A stretch of DNA of 48,003 bases. Source: Bacteroidota bacterium. GTDB taxonomy: Bacteria; Bacteroidota; Bacteroidia; Bacteroidales; GCA-2748055. The translations under genes and the position numbers were made by a program. The DNA lies in NCBI GenBank assembly GCA_020047715.1, contig JAIFNN010000069.1, forward strand, positions 1 to 48,003, given 5' to 3'. Each line of letters begins with the position of its first letter. Position 1 is the stretch's first letter. The notes beneath the pieces were generated by a model, which was not told the DNA's origin, made no database searches, and saw only the letters and a program-made list of their open reading frames with translations. Of the stretch, positions 17,116 through 25,772 are shown piece after piece.

Positions 17116-17518
17116 TTAGGCAGTTTTTGCATATTCCAAAAATGATGAACTGGTTCTCCAGTTTTGTGAAACCCTCAGGGAGTTTGTAATCATCTACCGA
17201 AAGCTCTTCCATGCAGAAAGTGGTGTTGCATCTTCTGCATTCAAAATGCACATGGTCGGATTTTTTCCCGTCTTTGTTTTTCCCACTTGCAAGTTTGTAC
17301 TTAACAGCCTCGGCTGATAATATCCGGTGGACAATCTTTTTTTCCACGAGGGAATTGAGGTTTCGGTATACGGTCGTCCGATTGCAACTCCCGTTCATCA
17401 GGTATTCCAACTCTTTTTCGCTGATAGCCTGTTTGCAGTTTGAAAGTATGCTCAACAATTCTATCCTGTGGGAGGTGAGGCTAAGTTTACTGCTCTTTAG
17501 TATCTCTTTGTGATCCAT
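17102..17518 (-). CDS. zur: Fur-family metalloregulator, probably Zur
   Basis: The ATG at 17518 ([22 protein letters not shown]) gives a normal 138-residue Fur-family protein; the track's extra 47 N-terminal residues are non-conserved and run across the operator. The winged helix includes [28 protein letters not shown] and [18 protein letters not shown] (recognition helix TTVYRNL). The metal-binding half has [18 protein letters not shown] and a C-terminal [15 protein letters not shown], i.e. two CxxC pairs for a structural zinc. The Fur HHxH-type site is reduced to HVHFECRRC. Being the first gene of the znu series, with a palindrome 9 bp before its start, it fits an autoregulated zinc repressor. 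Confidence 0.9.
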   Translation of the reverse strand: MDHKEILKSSKLSLTSHRIELLSILSNCKQAISEKELEYLMNGSCNRTTVYRNLNSLVEKKIVHRILSAEAVKYKLASGKNKDGKKSDHVHFECRRCNTTFCMEELSVDDYKLPEGFTKLENQFIIFGICKNCLNEQD

Positions 17519-17526
17519 GATGTAAT

Positions 17527-17547
17527 ATTTGCAACAGACTTGCAAAT
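17527..17547. promoter_or_regulatory. Zur/Fur-type operator, perfect 8-5-8 inverted repeat
   Basis: ATTTGCAA, five bases (CAGAC), TTGCAAAT. The inverted repeat is exact and ends 9 bp upstream of the zur start codon. Location and symmetry fit a binding site for the dimeric regulator itself, giving zinc-dependent repression of the whole zur-yidD-znuACB unit. The divergent phosphofructokinase gene starts 240 bp away and is unlikely to be controlled by it. Confidence 0.8.
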
Positions 17548-17787
17548 TTAAGCATTCCCGGAAATTATTTAGACGTTTTCTATCTGTTTTTTTAAAAAGA
17601 TATCTCCATCTTTGTGCTCGGAAAAACGATCGGGTAACAGATTCAAACATTAAAAGCAAATTCTCTTACAGATTGTTCAAAATAATGGCAAATGAAACCC
17701 ATATGATTGGTTGCAGCTCAAAAGCAACCCTATAATAAAAAATCAGCTGTGGTTCAGTTATACCATTAAAATCAAAATTATTATATA

Positions 17788-19047
17788 ATGAATAAAAAAG
17801 TAATATCAGAACCAATGAAAGAAGCAGTTGCAATTTTATGCGCAGGGGGACCTGCTCCGGGAATAAACACAGTTATAAGTTCCGTTACGAAGATATTTCT
17901 TCAGAATGGCTTTCAGGTATTAGGCTTGAATGGCGGGTACAAATCCCTTTTTTCGGCTGAGCCTGCATTCGATTATCTCGATTTTGAGTATGCCGACCAG
18001 ATTTACAGCAGGGGAGGGTCAGCGCTTAAGATGAGCCGTTACAAACCAAAGGATGACGAGTTCAAAGTGGATTTCTTCCGCAGGAACAACGTTAAAATTC
18101 TCGTTACCATTGGGGGAGACGATACCGCATCCACAGCGAACCGTTTGGCTAAATATCTGGCCAGCCAGAAAATGGATGTGGCGAATATTCATGTTCCAAA
18201 AACAATCGACAACGATCTTCCGCTACCCGAGGGAACGCCCACATTCGGATATCATTCAGCCAAGGAAGAAGGAGTGAGGCTTGCGTCCACCATTTATGAG
18301 GACGCCCGCACCAGCGGTAACTGGTTTGTGGTATCCGCCATGGGTCGCGAAGCCGGGCATCTTGCATTCGGGATCGGTACAGCATGCCACTACCCGATGA
18401 TTATCATTCCCGAGATGTTTGACAAAACGAAAATCACCTTTGAGAAAATCACCAATCTGGTAATTTCTTCGATGGTTAAAAGGCGTTTGTTGGGTATTGA
18501 TTATGGGGTTGCGATTATTTCAGAAGGCGTTTTCCATTTTATGAGCGACGAGGAGATTATTGCTACCGGTATCAACTTCACCTACGATGATCACGGTCAT
18601 CCGGAGCTTGGTAATGTAAGCAAGTCGCACATATTCAATATGTTGGTTCAGCAAAAGTTAAAGACCCTGCGAATAAATGTAAAGAGCCGTCCCAACGAGA
18701 TGGGGTACGAACTTCGCTGCTGCAGGCCCATTGCTTATGATTTGAATTATGCCACCCGCTTGGGACTCGGTGTTTATAAGCTGTTTAGAAAGGGAGTTAC
18801 GGGTTGTATGGTTACAATTGATCGTGCCGGCGAGATCACTCCGCTTTTTCTCAAGGATGTTGAAGACGAAAATGGCAAGGTAAAGCCCCGACTGGTAAAC
18901 ATCAACGCCGAAAAGGTTCAGTTGATCTATCGTAACAATCTTCACTTCATTACCCCTGCGGATTATCGGGGAGCAAAGAAATTTGTTCAGAATCCTGAGG
19001 AGTTTGATTTTTACAAGATTCTTAACTGGAACGAAACCGAAAGCTAG
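17788..19047 (+). CDS. 6-phosphofructokinase, pyrophosphate-type signature
   Basis: This 419-residue PFK phosphorylates fructose 6-phosphate in glycolysis, or runs in reverse. The start has CAGGPAPGINTVISS (18-32). GGDDT at 109-113 and PKTIDND at 137-143 carry the Asp and Lys that mark pyrophosphate-using enzymes, where ATP-PFK have GGDGS and PGTIDND. MGREAGHLAFGIG (about 190) is the sugar-phosphate binding MGR-x-AG. It is followed by a strong terminator and a second PFK of a different subgroup. PPi dependence is inferred from these two residues. The start at ATG 17788 follows an AT-rich leader with no obvious consensus promoter. Confidence 0.92.
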   Translation: MNKKVISEPMKEAVAILCAGGPAPGINTVISSVTKIFLQNGFQVLGLNGGYKSLFSAEPAFDYLDFEYADQIYSRGGSALKMSRYKPKDDEFKVDFFRRNNVKILVTIGGDDTASTANRLAKYLASQKMDVANIHVPKTIDNDLPLPEGTPTFGYHSAKEEGVRLASTIYEDARTSGNWFVVSAMGREAGHLAFGIGTACHYPMIIIPEMFDKTKITFEKITNLVISSMVKRRLLGIDYGVAIISEGVFHFMSDEEIIATGINFTYDDHGHPELGNVSKSHIFNMLVQQKLKTLRINVKSRPNEMGYELRCCRPIAYDLNYATRLGLGVYKLFRKGVTGCMVTIDRAGEITPLFLKDVEDENGKVKPRLVNINAEKVQLIYRNNLHFITPADYRGAKKFVQNPEEFDFYKILNWNETES

Positions 19048-19055
19048 TTTTTCTT

Positions 19056-19086
19056 AAAGCCGCCTCAACCCGAGGCGGCTTTTTTA
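19056..19086 (+). terminator. Rho-independent terminator after the first PFK gene
   Basis: AAAGCCGCCTC, a short AACCC loop, GAGGCGGCTTTTTT: an uninterrupted GC-rich stem with a T-tract, 9 bp after the stop codon. It separates the two PFK genes into independent units. Confidence 0.92.
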
Positions 19087-19172
19087 TGAATTGTTGTTTT
19101 GACTCTCGATTGCTTTTCTTCTCTTTTTATTGTATTTTTATGTCTCTCAACTGAAACATAAATCCAGAAATC

Positions 19173-20378
19173 ATGCCAGATTCCAAACGCAAAAGAGGAA
19201 CAATCGCCATTCTTACAGGTGGCGGCGACGTGCCGGGATTAAATCCGGCCATCAGGGCGATAACCATCAGGGCTCTCAGGGAAGGTTACCGGGTGTTGGG
19301 ACTTCGCAGAGGCTGGGCAGGAATTATGGAGCTTCAGCGCGACAAAGATGCCGACAACAGTGATAACTATCAGTATTTAAGCGAGGAAATAGTTAATAAA
19401 GCGGGGAGAACAGGCGGGACTTTTCTGCATACCTCAAGAACAAGGCCCAGCCATGTCCCGAAAGATATGGTGCCCGACCATCTGCAGTCGGTCTATTCAG
19501 ACGACATAAACGATTTGACTCCCGAGGTGCTGAAGAACCTCAGTTTTCTGGGAGTGGATTTTCTTATCCCCATCGGCGGCGACGACACCCTTTCCTATGC
19601 CGTAAGGATGTACCAGGAAGGGGTTAAGGTTATTGCCATACCCAAAACCATGGACAATGATGTTCCGGGAACCGACTATTGCATAGGATTCAGCACATGT
19701 GTTACCAGAACCATCAATATGACAAATACGCTTAGGACTTCGGCCGGATCCCATGAGAGAATTCTCGTGCTTGAAGTTTTCGGAAGATATGCCGGGTTTA
19801 CAGCCATGTTGCCTACTATGGCCGGGGCGGCTAACCGATGTGTAATACCGGAATACAAGTTTGACATTGACAAGCTGACTCGTTTGTTGGTGGAGGACCG
19901 TAAGAATAATCCCAGCAAATATTCTGTGGTTTTGGTGTCGGAAGGGGCTACTTTTTCCGGCATGGAAGAAATGATGTTTCGACAGAAGGAAAAAGACATG
20001 TATGGACATTCCAAACTTGGAGGAATTGGTGAAGCCGTTTCTGGAAAAATAAAGGAGATTTCCCCGCAATACAATAATGGCAAGGCCGTTAATGTAATTA
20101 CCCAGCAATTGGGGTATCTGGTAAGGGGAGGAGATCCGGATTCTATTGACTCTATCGTTCCCATGGCTTATGGGAACCTGGCGCTGGACCTTGTTCTCAA
20201 GGGCATCCATGGAAGGCTTGTTGTGCTTCGGAATGGCCGTTACGACAATGCACCGCTGGATGTGGTAACATCTTCGAAAAAGTTGGTGGATCTGAAAAAA
20301 TATTATAACACCGATCGCTACCGACCTCATTATAAAAGCTTTGAGTTTCAGCCTTTGTTTATTATGACGGGGTCGTGA
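19173..20378 (+). CDS. Second 6-phosphofructokinase, pyrophosphate-type signature
   Basis: This 401-residue PFK starts RGTIAILTGGGDVPGLNPAIRAI (8-30). GGDDT is at 135-139 and PKTMDND at 157-163, again with the Asp/Lys pair typical of PPi-dependent enzymes. FGRYAGFTAMLP (about 204-215) holds the R-x-AG sugar-phosphate motif. It is clearly a different PFK subgroup from its neighbour: GGGDVPG replaces GGPAPG and the N-terminal domain has a longer insertion. The two probably differ in regulation, direction or substrate (for example sedoheptulose 7-phosphate), but that is inference. It is transcribed from its own start after the upstream terminator. Confidence 0.93.
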   Translation: MPDSKRKRGTIAILTGGGDVPGLNPAIRAITIRALREGYRVLGLRRGWAGIMELQRDKDADNSDNYQYLSEEIVNKAGRTGGTFLHTSRTRPSHVPKDMVPDHLQSVYSDDINDLTPEVLKNLSFLGVDFLIPIGGDDTLSYAVRMYQEGVKVIAIPKTMDNDVPGTDYCIGFSTCVTRTINMTNTLRTSAGSHERILVLEVFGRYAGFTAMLPTMAGAANRCVIPEYKFDIDKLTRLLVEDRKNNPSKYSVVLVSEGATFSGMEEMMFRQKEKDMYGHSKLGGIGEAVSGKIKEISPQYNNGKAVNVITQQLGYLVRGGDPDSIDSIVPMAYGNLALDLVLKGIHGRLVVLRNGRYDNAPLDVVTSSKKLVDLKKYYNTDRYRPHYKSFEFQPLFIMTGS

Positions 20379-20450
20379 TGACCCGCGCCATAATAATTAT
20401 TGGTTTTGCAGGAAAGGTTCAGCGGATTGCCAGTCCGGCAGGAACAGTTT

Positions 20451-20924
20451 TTACTTGAAATACACCCATGATTTGGAGGCAATCACAGAACGAGCTTTTT
20501 TCAATGCAGGTAATGCATCCTTCAATCCTGAATGAGTAGAAGAGGTAACGAGCTTAAAGTTTGAAGGCCCGTCGATAATATTTCCCTCGTAACCCATAGA
20601 TTTGATTTTGCCTGCATATTCCTCGGCATACTTCTGGTTTTTGAAACTTCCAACTACTACATAAAAACCTGTCACCGGTGTTTTTGGATTCGAAGCCTCA
20701 TAGTTGGCAAGCTTTTGCTCATATTCGGCACGCAGTGCATCCAACTCCCTTTCATATGCGGCGGCATCTTCTTTTATTTGGTTTTGCAGCTCATCGTTTT
20801 CAGCTACAAGCGCGTCAATCTCCTGTTGACTCATAGCAGGTTTCCCAAACCACTCATTAAGTTTTTTGCAGGAAGAAAACGATACCATCGAAACGGCCAG
20901 GATATAAATAATTGTTCTTTTCAT
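20451..20924 (-). CDS. SPOR-domain lipoprotein
   Basis: The ATG at 20924 (MKRTIIYILAVSMVSFSSCKKL) gives a clean lipobox FSSC; the track start adds 13 residues before it. A coiled coil spans about residues 31-75 (MSQQEIDALVAENDELQNQIKEDAAAYERELDALRAEYEQKL). The C-terminal 70 residues are a SPOR domain (TGFYVVVGSFKNQKYAEEYAGKIKSMGYEGNII...), which binds denuded peptidoglycan glycan strands, often at division sites. It is therefore probably an outer-membrane-anchored cell-wall binding protein. It is convergent with the second PFK gene and has no operon partner. Confidence 0.9.
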   Translation of the reverse strand: MKRTIIYILAVSMVSFSSCKKLNEWFGKPAMSQQEIDALVAENDELQNQIKEDAAAYERELDALRAEYEQKLANYEASNPKTPVTGFYVVVGSFKNQKYAEEYAGKIKSMGYEGNIIDGPSNFKLVTSSTHSGLKDALPALKKARSVIASKSWVYFK

Positions 20925-21229
20925 AATCATTTGATTAAATGTGAAATATGTCAACTTCAACAAAAATATGAATTAAGGATATATAAATCCATTATTCAGG
21001 CAATTATTATTAACATTTTTTTTGCGTTGCTATCGATTTTTCGCGTCCGGATTGGCGTTTCGAGGCAGCAGGAACGGAATTTTCCTTAACTGTTCTCAAT
21101 TCAAAAGTGGGTTTAGCACAAAAATCCTTTTACACAACATAGTATAATCGGATATCTCTATTTACATAGAAAAGTAAAAAGATTAAATTTGTTTGATTCA
21201 GATATCCTATATTGCAAAAAAATAAATCC
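20925..21229. other. 305-bp divergent intergenic region
   Basis: This lies between the SPOR lipoprotein (minus) and the dihydroorotate-dehydrogenase-like gene (plus). It is AT-rich. Near the right end, TTTG at 21188 and TATATTG at 21208 look like a promoter pair for the plus-strand gene, but the spacing (16 bp) is short of consensus. No RNA gene or repeat is visible. Confidence 0.45.
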
Positions 21230-22225
21230 ATGGCAGACCTAAGCGTAAAATACCTCGGACTTGATCTTAAGACGCCTCTGATTGCGGCTTCATCGGGATT
21301 GACAGATAACATTGACAACCTTAAGCGTTTTGAGAAGCACGGTGTGGGAGCTGTAGTTCTAAAATCTCTTTTTGAGGAAGAGATACGTATTGAAAAAGAT
21401 GCGGCATTGTCCAAAATGAGTTCGTCGGGGTTTATTTACCCTGAATCGATGGAATTTTATGACTATCTCGATGGGGCCGACAGCGAAAGCACTTATCGCT
21501 ATCTTGACTTTATCCGCGAGGCGAAGAAGAAGCTCTCAATTCCGGTTATTCCTAGCATTAACTGTGTTACAGCCGAACAGTGGACTGATTTTCCGAAGCA
21601 AATTCAGGAAGCAGGAGCCGATGCCCTCGAACTCAATATCTTTATTATACCGTCAGACCTGAACCGGACGAAGTTCGAAAATGAAAAGACCTATTTTGAT
21701 ATTGTTAAGGAGGTCAAGAAACAGGTTACCATACCGATCTCTCTCAAGGTGAGTTTTTACTTTTCGGATTTGGCGCTGATGCTCAAAAGACTCTCCGAAT
21801 CGGGCATAGCAGGACTGGTACTTTTCAATCGCTTCTATAGTCCCGATATCGACATCGACACATTGGAGGTTACTTCTGCCAGTGTTTTGAGTTCGCCCGG
21901 CGACTTTTCGCCTTCCCTTCGCTGGATTGCCATAATGAGGGATTATGTATCATGTGATCTGGCATCCTCAGGGGGCGTGCACGATGGAAATACCCTGATA
22001 AAAATGATTTTGGCCGGAGCCAATGCCGTTCAGGTAGCTTCAGCTTTTTATAAAAACGGAATTGATTATGGTGATGATATGATAGGCGTGCTACAAGCCT
22101 GGATGAAAAAGAACAATTACAAAAGCATCGAGGAATTCCGCTCATTGATGCGGCAGCATGAATCGGTTAATCCTGCCGTTTTTCAGCGGGTTCAGTTTAT
22201 GAAGTATTTCAGGGGACAGAGGTGA
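21230..22225 (+). CDS. Dihydroorotate dehydrogenase-like flavoprotein
   Basis: The ATG at 21230 (MADLSVKYLGLDLKTPLIAASSGLTDN) is better than the TTG at 21212, giving 331 residues. It belongs to the TIM-barrel PyrD-like family: LGLDLKTPLIAASSGLT (about 8-25) for phosphate/FMN contacts, GVGAVVLKSLFEEEI (about 41), PVIPSINC (about 104) and a C-terminal phosphate-binding pattern SGGVHDGNTLIKMILAGANAVQVASAFY (about 244-272). Annotated relatives are usually called 'dihydroorotate dehydrogenase-like' because a separate true PyrD exists, and they lack a proven substrate. It is convergent with the redoxin gene, only 1 bp between the stops. Confidence 0.88.
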   Translation: MADLSVKYLGLDLKTPLIAASSGLTDNIDNLKRFEKHGVGAVVLKSLFEEEIRIEKDAALSKMSSSGFIYPESMEFYDYLDGADSESTYRYLDFIREAKKKLSIPVIPSINCVTAEQWTDFPKQIQEAGADALELNIFIIPSDLNRTKFENEKTYFDIVKEVKKQVTIPISLKVSFYFSDLALMLKRLSESGIAGLVLFNRFYSPDIDIDTLEVTSASVLSSPGDFSPSLRWIAIMRDYVSCDLASSGGVHDGNTLIKMILAGANAVQVASAFYKNGIDYGDDMIGVLQAWMKKNNYKSIEEFRSLMRQHESVNPAVFQRVQFMKYFRGQR

Positions 22226-22226
22226 C

Positions 22227-22805
22227 CTAAACCAGATCGCATGCATCTGCAGGCATCCAGTGCTTGTCTTTCCCGTCCCATTTAACGTTGCATCCAATCG
22301 GATTGGTTACGGGAATGCTAATTTCTTTGCCTTGCGTAAGTTCTGACAGGCTGCGGTCGAGATCGTTAACAGTCATTTTTGAAGTGTCGCGGGGTTGATC
22401 AACGCCACGACCTGTATAAAGCAATTTCCGGTCCTTACCGAAAACGTAAAAATGTGGTGTCCGGAGTGCTCCGAAGGTTTTAGCTATTTCCTGCGATTCA
22501 TCGTAAAGGTATACCCATGGAAACTTATGTTGTTTCATGCGCACTTTCATGTGTTCGAAGTCGTCTTCGACATAGGTGTTTTTGCTGTTGGAGTTGATTG
22601 CAACAAATCGCACACCCAGTGAGGCGTATTTTAGGGCGGTTTTTCTGGTTTCCTCATCAGATCCGATAACATAGGGGCAGTGATTGCATGTAAAGAATAT
22701 CACAAGGAAAGGCTCTTTAAAATCCTCGGAATTATAGGTCTGGCCGTCGGTGGCGGGCAAAATGAAGGCTGGGGCAACAGCCCCGTTTGGCAATGTGAAC
22801 GACAT
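22227..22805 (-). CDS. Thioredoxin-like (AhpC/TSA-Redoxin) protein
   Basis: The ATG at 22805 ([24 protein letters not shown]) gives 192 residues with the family's normal N-terminus and no signal peptide. The active site is [16 protein letters not shown] (about 38-53), a CNHC CxxC in the position expected for thioredoxin-fold AhpC/TSA-type proteins. Further motifs are [24 protein letters not shown], and [24 protein letters not shown], with the cis-Pro (TPHFYV). It is likely a cytoplasmic thiol-disulfide oxidoreductase or peroxidase-like protein. It lies 70 bp downstream of the EEP gene on the same strand and may be the last gene of the mutL run. Confidence 0.9.
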   Translation of the reverse strand: MSFTLPNGAVAPAFILPATDGQTYNSEDFKEPFLVIFFTCNHCPYVIGSDEETRKTALKYASLGVRFVAINSNSKNTYVEDDFEHMKVRMKQHKFPWVYLYDESQEIAKTFGALRTPHFYVFGKDRKLLYTGRGVDQPRDTSKMTVNDLDRSLSELTQGKEISIPVTNPIGCNVKWDGKDKHWMPADACDLV

Positions 22806-22875
22806 GTTTTGTGTTTTTAAATCTATACCAATAAAAACAATAAACAATAGTCGAGATTAAAAGTTTATTCAGCAA

Positions 22876-24003
22876 TTACTTTACCTTATCCTGCAGTTCG
22901 AAAATGCAGATAATCGGATAATGATCGGAGAGATTTGCTTCGACCTTTTCAAACAGGATGGGTTTAAAAGCCATGCCATGAAAAATATAGTCAATCCTGA
23001 AATAGGGGAACAGCCCCTGATAAGTGCTGCCGGTACCCTGACCGGAACTTATGAAGGCATCTTTCAAGCCTTTCCTCATTTTTCGATAGGAGTAGGAGAC
23101 AGGCGTGTCGTTAAAATCTCCACAAACCAACACGGGATATGCTGAGGTTTTGATGTGTTTGGAAATTGCATCAACCTGCGCCGAGCGTTTGATGTATGCT
23201 GTTTTTAGGCGGGAGGAAATATCCCTGATCTCTTTCATTTGGTCCTCATCATACCGAAGTTTCAGCGTGTCTAGGAAATTGAGATTTCGTCTTTGCAGTT
23301 GTACCGATTGGAGGTGGTTATTGTAGATTCTGATGGTGTCGTTATCAACGATCACATCCGTGAATATTGCCTCATTGGCAGTCTTCGGAAAACTTATGGT
23401 TCCCTGATTAACAATTGGGTATCGGCTGAATGTGGCAATGCCATAACCCGAGTTGGTACTGTTTTTAAAGGAGTAATGGATAAAACTGTAAGGGGTATCA
23501 GAGAAGAACCTCTTAATTTTTTCGGGACGGTAATCTTTTTTGGTGCTGCTATAGAATTCCTGGAGGCAGATGATATCCGGGCGCTCGCTTCGTATGAAAT
23601 TGAAGATGTCTTGATTGGTTCCCGGGTCTGATAGCCATTCGTAAATATTAAACAGACGAACATTATAGGAGAGTATTTTCAGCTGTCTGGGGTTTTCCTT
23701 CACAAACTCTTTTTTGTTGTCCTTCCCCAACCGCATAGGGATAAAGTCATTAAGGTGATTAAGGCCAATCAGAATTGCCAGGAATGAAACCAGGAACTCT
23801 TTTTTAAGCCTGAAAATCCAATATATCATGAAAAGGACATTCAAAAACAGGATATAGGGATAAGCCAAGCCGAAAAAAGCCAATACCCATATCTTTGCAG
23901 GTGATATATAGGTTGAGAGGTACGAAAGCAGCAAGGCAACCCCCAGCAGAACGTTGATATAGAAGAAAACTCGGTTAATGAAGCGTCTCAATGGAGGATG
24001 CAA
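22876..24003 (-). CDS. Membrane-anchored endonuclease/exonuclease/phosphatase (EEP) protein
   Basis: Residues 1-100 carry three hydrophobic segments (VFFYINVLLGVALLLSYLS, IWVLAFFGLAYPYILFLNVLFMIYWIF, FLVSFLAILIGL). From about 110 the EEP catalytic fold begins: KILSYNVRLFN (Asn ligand), DIICLQEFYS (Glu metal ligand), IYNNHLQSVQL, VLVCGDFNDTPVSYSYRKM (Asp/Asn) and LSDHYPIICIFEL (catalytic Asp-His). All key residues are present, so it should be active on a phosphodiester or phosphomonoester, outside the cytoplasm or at the membrane face. It follows the two rhomboids in the mutL run, a conserved Bacteroidota arrangement. The substrate is unknown. Confidence 0.9.
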   Translation of the reverse strand: MHPPLRRFINRVFFYINVLLGVALLLSYLSTYISPAKIWVLAFFGLAYPYILFLNVLFMIYWIFRLKKEFLVSFLAILIGLNHLNDFIPMRLGKDNKKEFVKENPRQLKILSYNVRLFNIYEWLSDPGTNQDIFNFIRSERPDIICLQEFYSSTKKDYRPEKIKRFFSDTPYSFIHYSFKNSTNSGYGIATFSRYPIVNQGTISFPKTANEAIFTDVIVDNDTIRIYNNHLQSVQLQRRNLNFLDTLKLRYDEDQMKEIRDISSRLKTAYIKRSAQVDAISKHIKTSAYPVLVCGDFNDTPVSYSYRKMRKGLKDAFISSGQGTGSTYQGLFPYFRIDYIFHGMAFKPILFEKVEANLSDHYPIICIFELQDKVK

Positions 24004-24076
24004 TTATTTGTTTGTGGTTAAATTTACGACGATTGAAACAATGGCGCAAAAAGCACAGCTATTATTTTGTATAAAT

Positions 24077-24955
24077 TTATTTGCCCATCTTGAAAAGGGT
24101 GTCTTTTTCCTCTTTCGAGAGACTTTCGTAACCCGATTTTGAGATTTTATCGAGAATGGCATCCAGAATTTTTTGTTCTTCTTTTTTAACTGCTTTATAT
24201 TCGTAATCGTTGGCTGGTTTTTTATAGGATACCTTCATTTTTTTCCGGGGCTTTATCAGGGCAAACAAGCCGTCCATTATAGAGGAAAACCATTTGGTAA
24301 TATCTTTCCCTTGTTTGTAGCGGAGGATGAAGAAATATCCGAAAAGAGCACCTCCCATATGAGCAATTTTCCCTCCCGTGTTCATGGAGAAATCAACAAT
24401 GGACGAGAGCACAAAGCCTATTAGGGCCACCCAGATGATTTTAACCGGGCCGACAAAAACCAGATAGATAGTGTGGTTTGGGGCATAGGTGGCAGTGGCT
24501 ATAACAATTGCCATTACTGCAGCGGATGCACCCAGAGCGATTGAGTTGGGGGCCTGCTCACTCAATACAGGAACAAGATTGTATGCAAGAACATAGAGAA
24601 TCGCACCAGAAATCCCTCCCAGGATATAAATATTAACAAGTCGCTTCTCGTCGAGATAGGAGAGGAAAATTTTCCCAAACCAATAAAGCCAAAGCAGGTT
24701 AAAGAGGATATGGAAAAAATCCTTGTGCAGAAACATGTAAGTGAGCACCGTCCATGGCTTGCTCATAAGGGTGCCCAGGTCGGCAGGAACGGAGAGCCAC
24801 TCAAGAATGCTTATGGTGCCGTTTTCAACCGAAAACAGGTAAAGGAAGATGATGGCGATGTGCAAGGCCAGGAAAACACCAAGATTTATGTAAATCAGGC
24901 GGGTCAGGGCATTGCCATTCTTAAAGGAGTCTTTTATTTCGTCGGCGATGTTCAT
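24077..24955 (-). CDS. Rhomboid-family intramembrane protease (second copy)
   Basis: This 292-residue protein has six hydrophobic helices. Catalytic residues of the Ser-His dyad are placed as in rhomboids: Ser in ALGASAAVMAIV (about 145) and His in IAHMGGALFGYFF (about 203). The Ser motif is GASA rather than the usual GxSG, a mild deviation also seen in Bacteroidota homologues. The oxyanion-side region has FLHKDFFHILFNLLWLYWFGK (HxxxN). A soluble C-terminal tail (KVSYKKPANDYEYKAVKKEEQKILDAILDKISKSGYESLSKEEKDTLF) follows; this type of tail is typical of these proteins. It lies 77 bp after the first rhomboid. Confidence 0.9.
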   Translation of the reverse strand: MNIADEIKDSFKNGNALTRLIYINLGVFLALHIAIIFLYLFSVENGTISILEWLSVPADLGTLMSKPWTVLTYMFLHKDFFHILFNLLWLYWFGKIFLSYLDEKRLVNIYILGGISGAILYVLAYNLVPVLSEQAPNSIALGASAAVMAIVIATATYAPNHTIYLVFVGPVKIIWVALIGFVLSSIVDFSMNTGGKIAHMGGALFGYFFILRYKQGKDITKWFSSIMDGLFALIKPRKKMKVSYKKPANDYEYKAVKKEEQKILDAILDKISKSGYESLSKEEKDTLFKMGK

Positions 24956-25032
24956 ATATCTGAAATTTCAAATATCAGTATGGCATGATAGGATCTGCGC
25001 AGGGGAATATGACCGCCCTACGCGATTCCCAA

Positions 25033-25770
25033 TTAATAAAATGCGTTTCGGTCTTTGCTCCAGAGCTTAATCATTACAAAACCAAACAACATCCCTCCGA
25101 GATGGGCAAAGTGGGCCACGTTGCTTCCCGACTGGCTGATACCCAGATAAAGCTCAATTAGTCCATACCCAATTACAAAATATTTTGCCTTAATGGGAAT
25201 GGGGGGGAAGAGCAGCATAAGTTGGGTATTGGGGAACAGCATTCCGAAAGCGAGAAGAACCCCGAAAACCGCACCGGATGCACCGATTGTTGGAGTCAGT
25301 AGCCCAACTGCAAGAGCCTTGGCCCTGGGGTCGCCCATACTGTAGAGCCGGTCAAGAACCTCAGGGGTTATCTGTTCTATTCCATAAGTTTGACTTACAT
25401 AATTCATCAGGGGATTGAGCTCAATGAAAAGTACAAGGGTATGAAGGAAAACCGCACCCAAACCGGTTATCATATAATATATGAAGAACCTTTTGCTTCC
25501 CCAGACTTGTTCCAGGACCTTGCCGAACATCCACAAAGCGAACATATTGAAGAATATGTGAGTGAGAGAGCCATGCATAAACATGTGGCTGATAATCTGA
25601 TACGGATTAAACAGGGGGGAACTTAGAAAATACAGCCCCAAAACATGGTTTAAATCGGTGTTGAATGCCTGTCGAATTGCCAGCGTCCCCAAAAATAATA
25701 GGGCGTTGATAATGATAAGGTTTTTTACTACCGGAGGGGTATTGCCTGTTCGTCCAAAATATGTACTCAT
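25033..25770 (-). CDS. Rhomboid-family intramembrane protease (first copy)
   Basis: This 245-residue rhomboid keeps the full active site: HMFMHGSLTHIFFNMFALWMFGKVLE (about 62-87, HGSxxHIxxNM), Ser in TIGASGAVFGVLLAF (about 163-177, GASG) and His in FAHLGGMLFGFVMI (about 219). Six membrane helices are visible. It starts 2 bp after the mutL stop, so it is probably co-translated. Compared with its neighbour it lacks the soluble C-terminal tail. The substrate is unknown; pairing of two unequal rhomboids behind mutL recurs in Bacteroidota. Confidence 0.93.
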   Translation of the reverse strand: MSTYFGRTGNTPPVVKNLIIINALLFLGTLAIRQAFNTDLNHVLGLYFLSSPLFNPYQIISHMFMHGSLTHIFFNMFALWMFGKVLEQVWGSKRFFIYYMITGLGAVFLHTLVLFIELNPLMNYVSQTYGIEQITPEVLDRLYSMGDPRAKALAVGLLTPTIGASGAVFGVLLAFGMLFPNTQLMLLFPPIPIKAKYFVIGYGLIELYLGISQSGSNVAHFAHLGGMLFGFVMIKLWSKDRNAFY

Positions 25771-25772
25771 TC

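Noticed and set aside
17519-17659. 47-residue N-terminal extension of zur
   Set aside because: It would translate across the palindromic operator, and its sequence is not Fur-like.
19497-20330. 277-residue minus-strand ORF opposite the second PFK
   Set aside because: Shadow of the PFK frame; the product is basic and low in recognisable motifs, and codon positions follow the plus strand.
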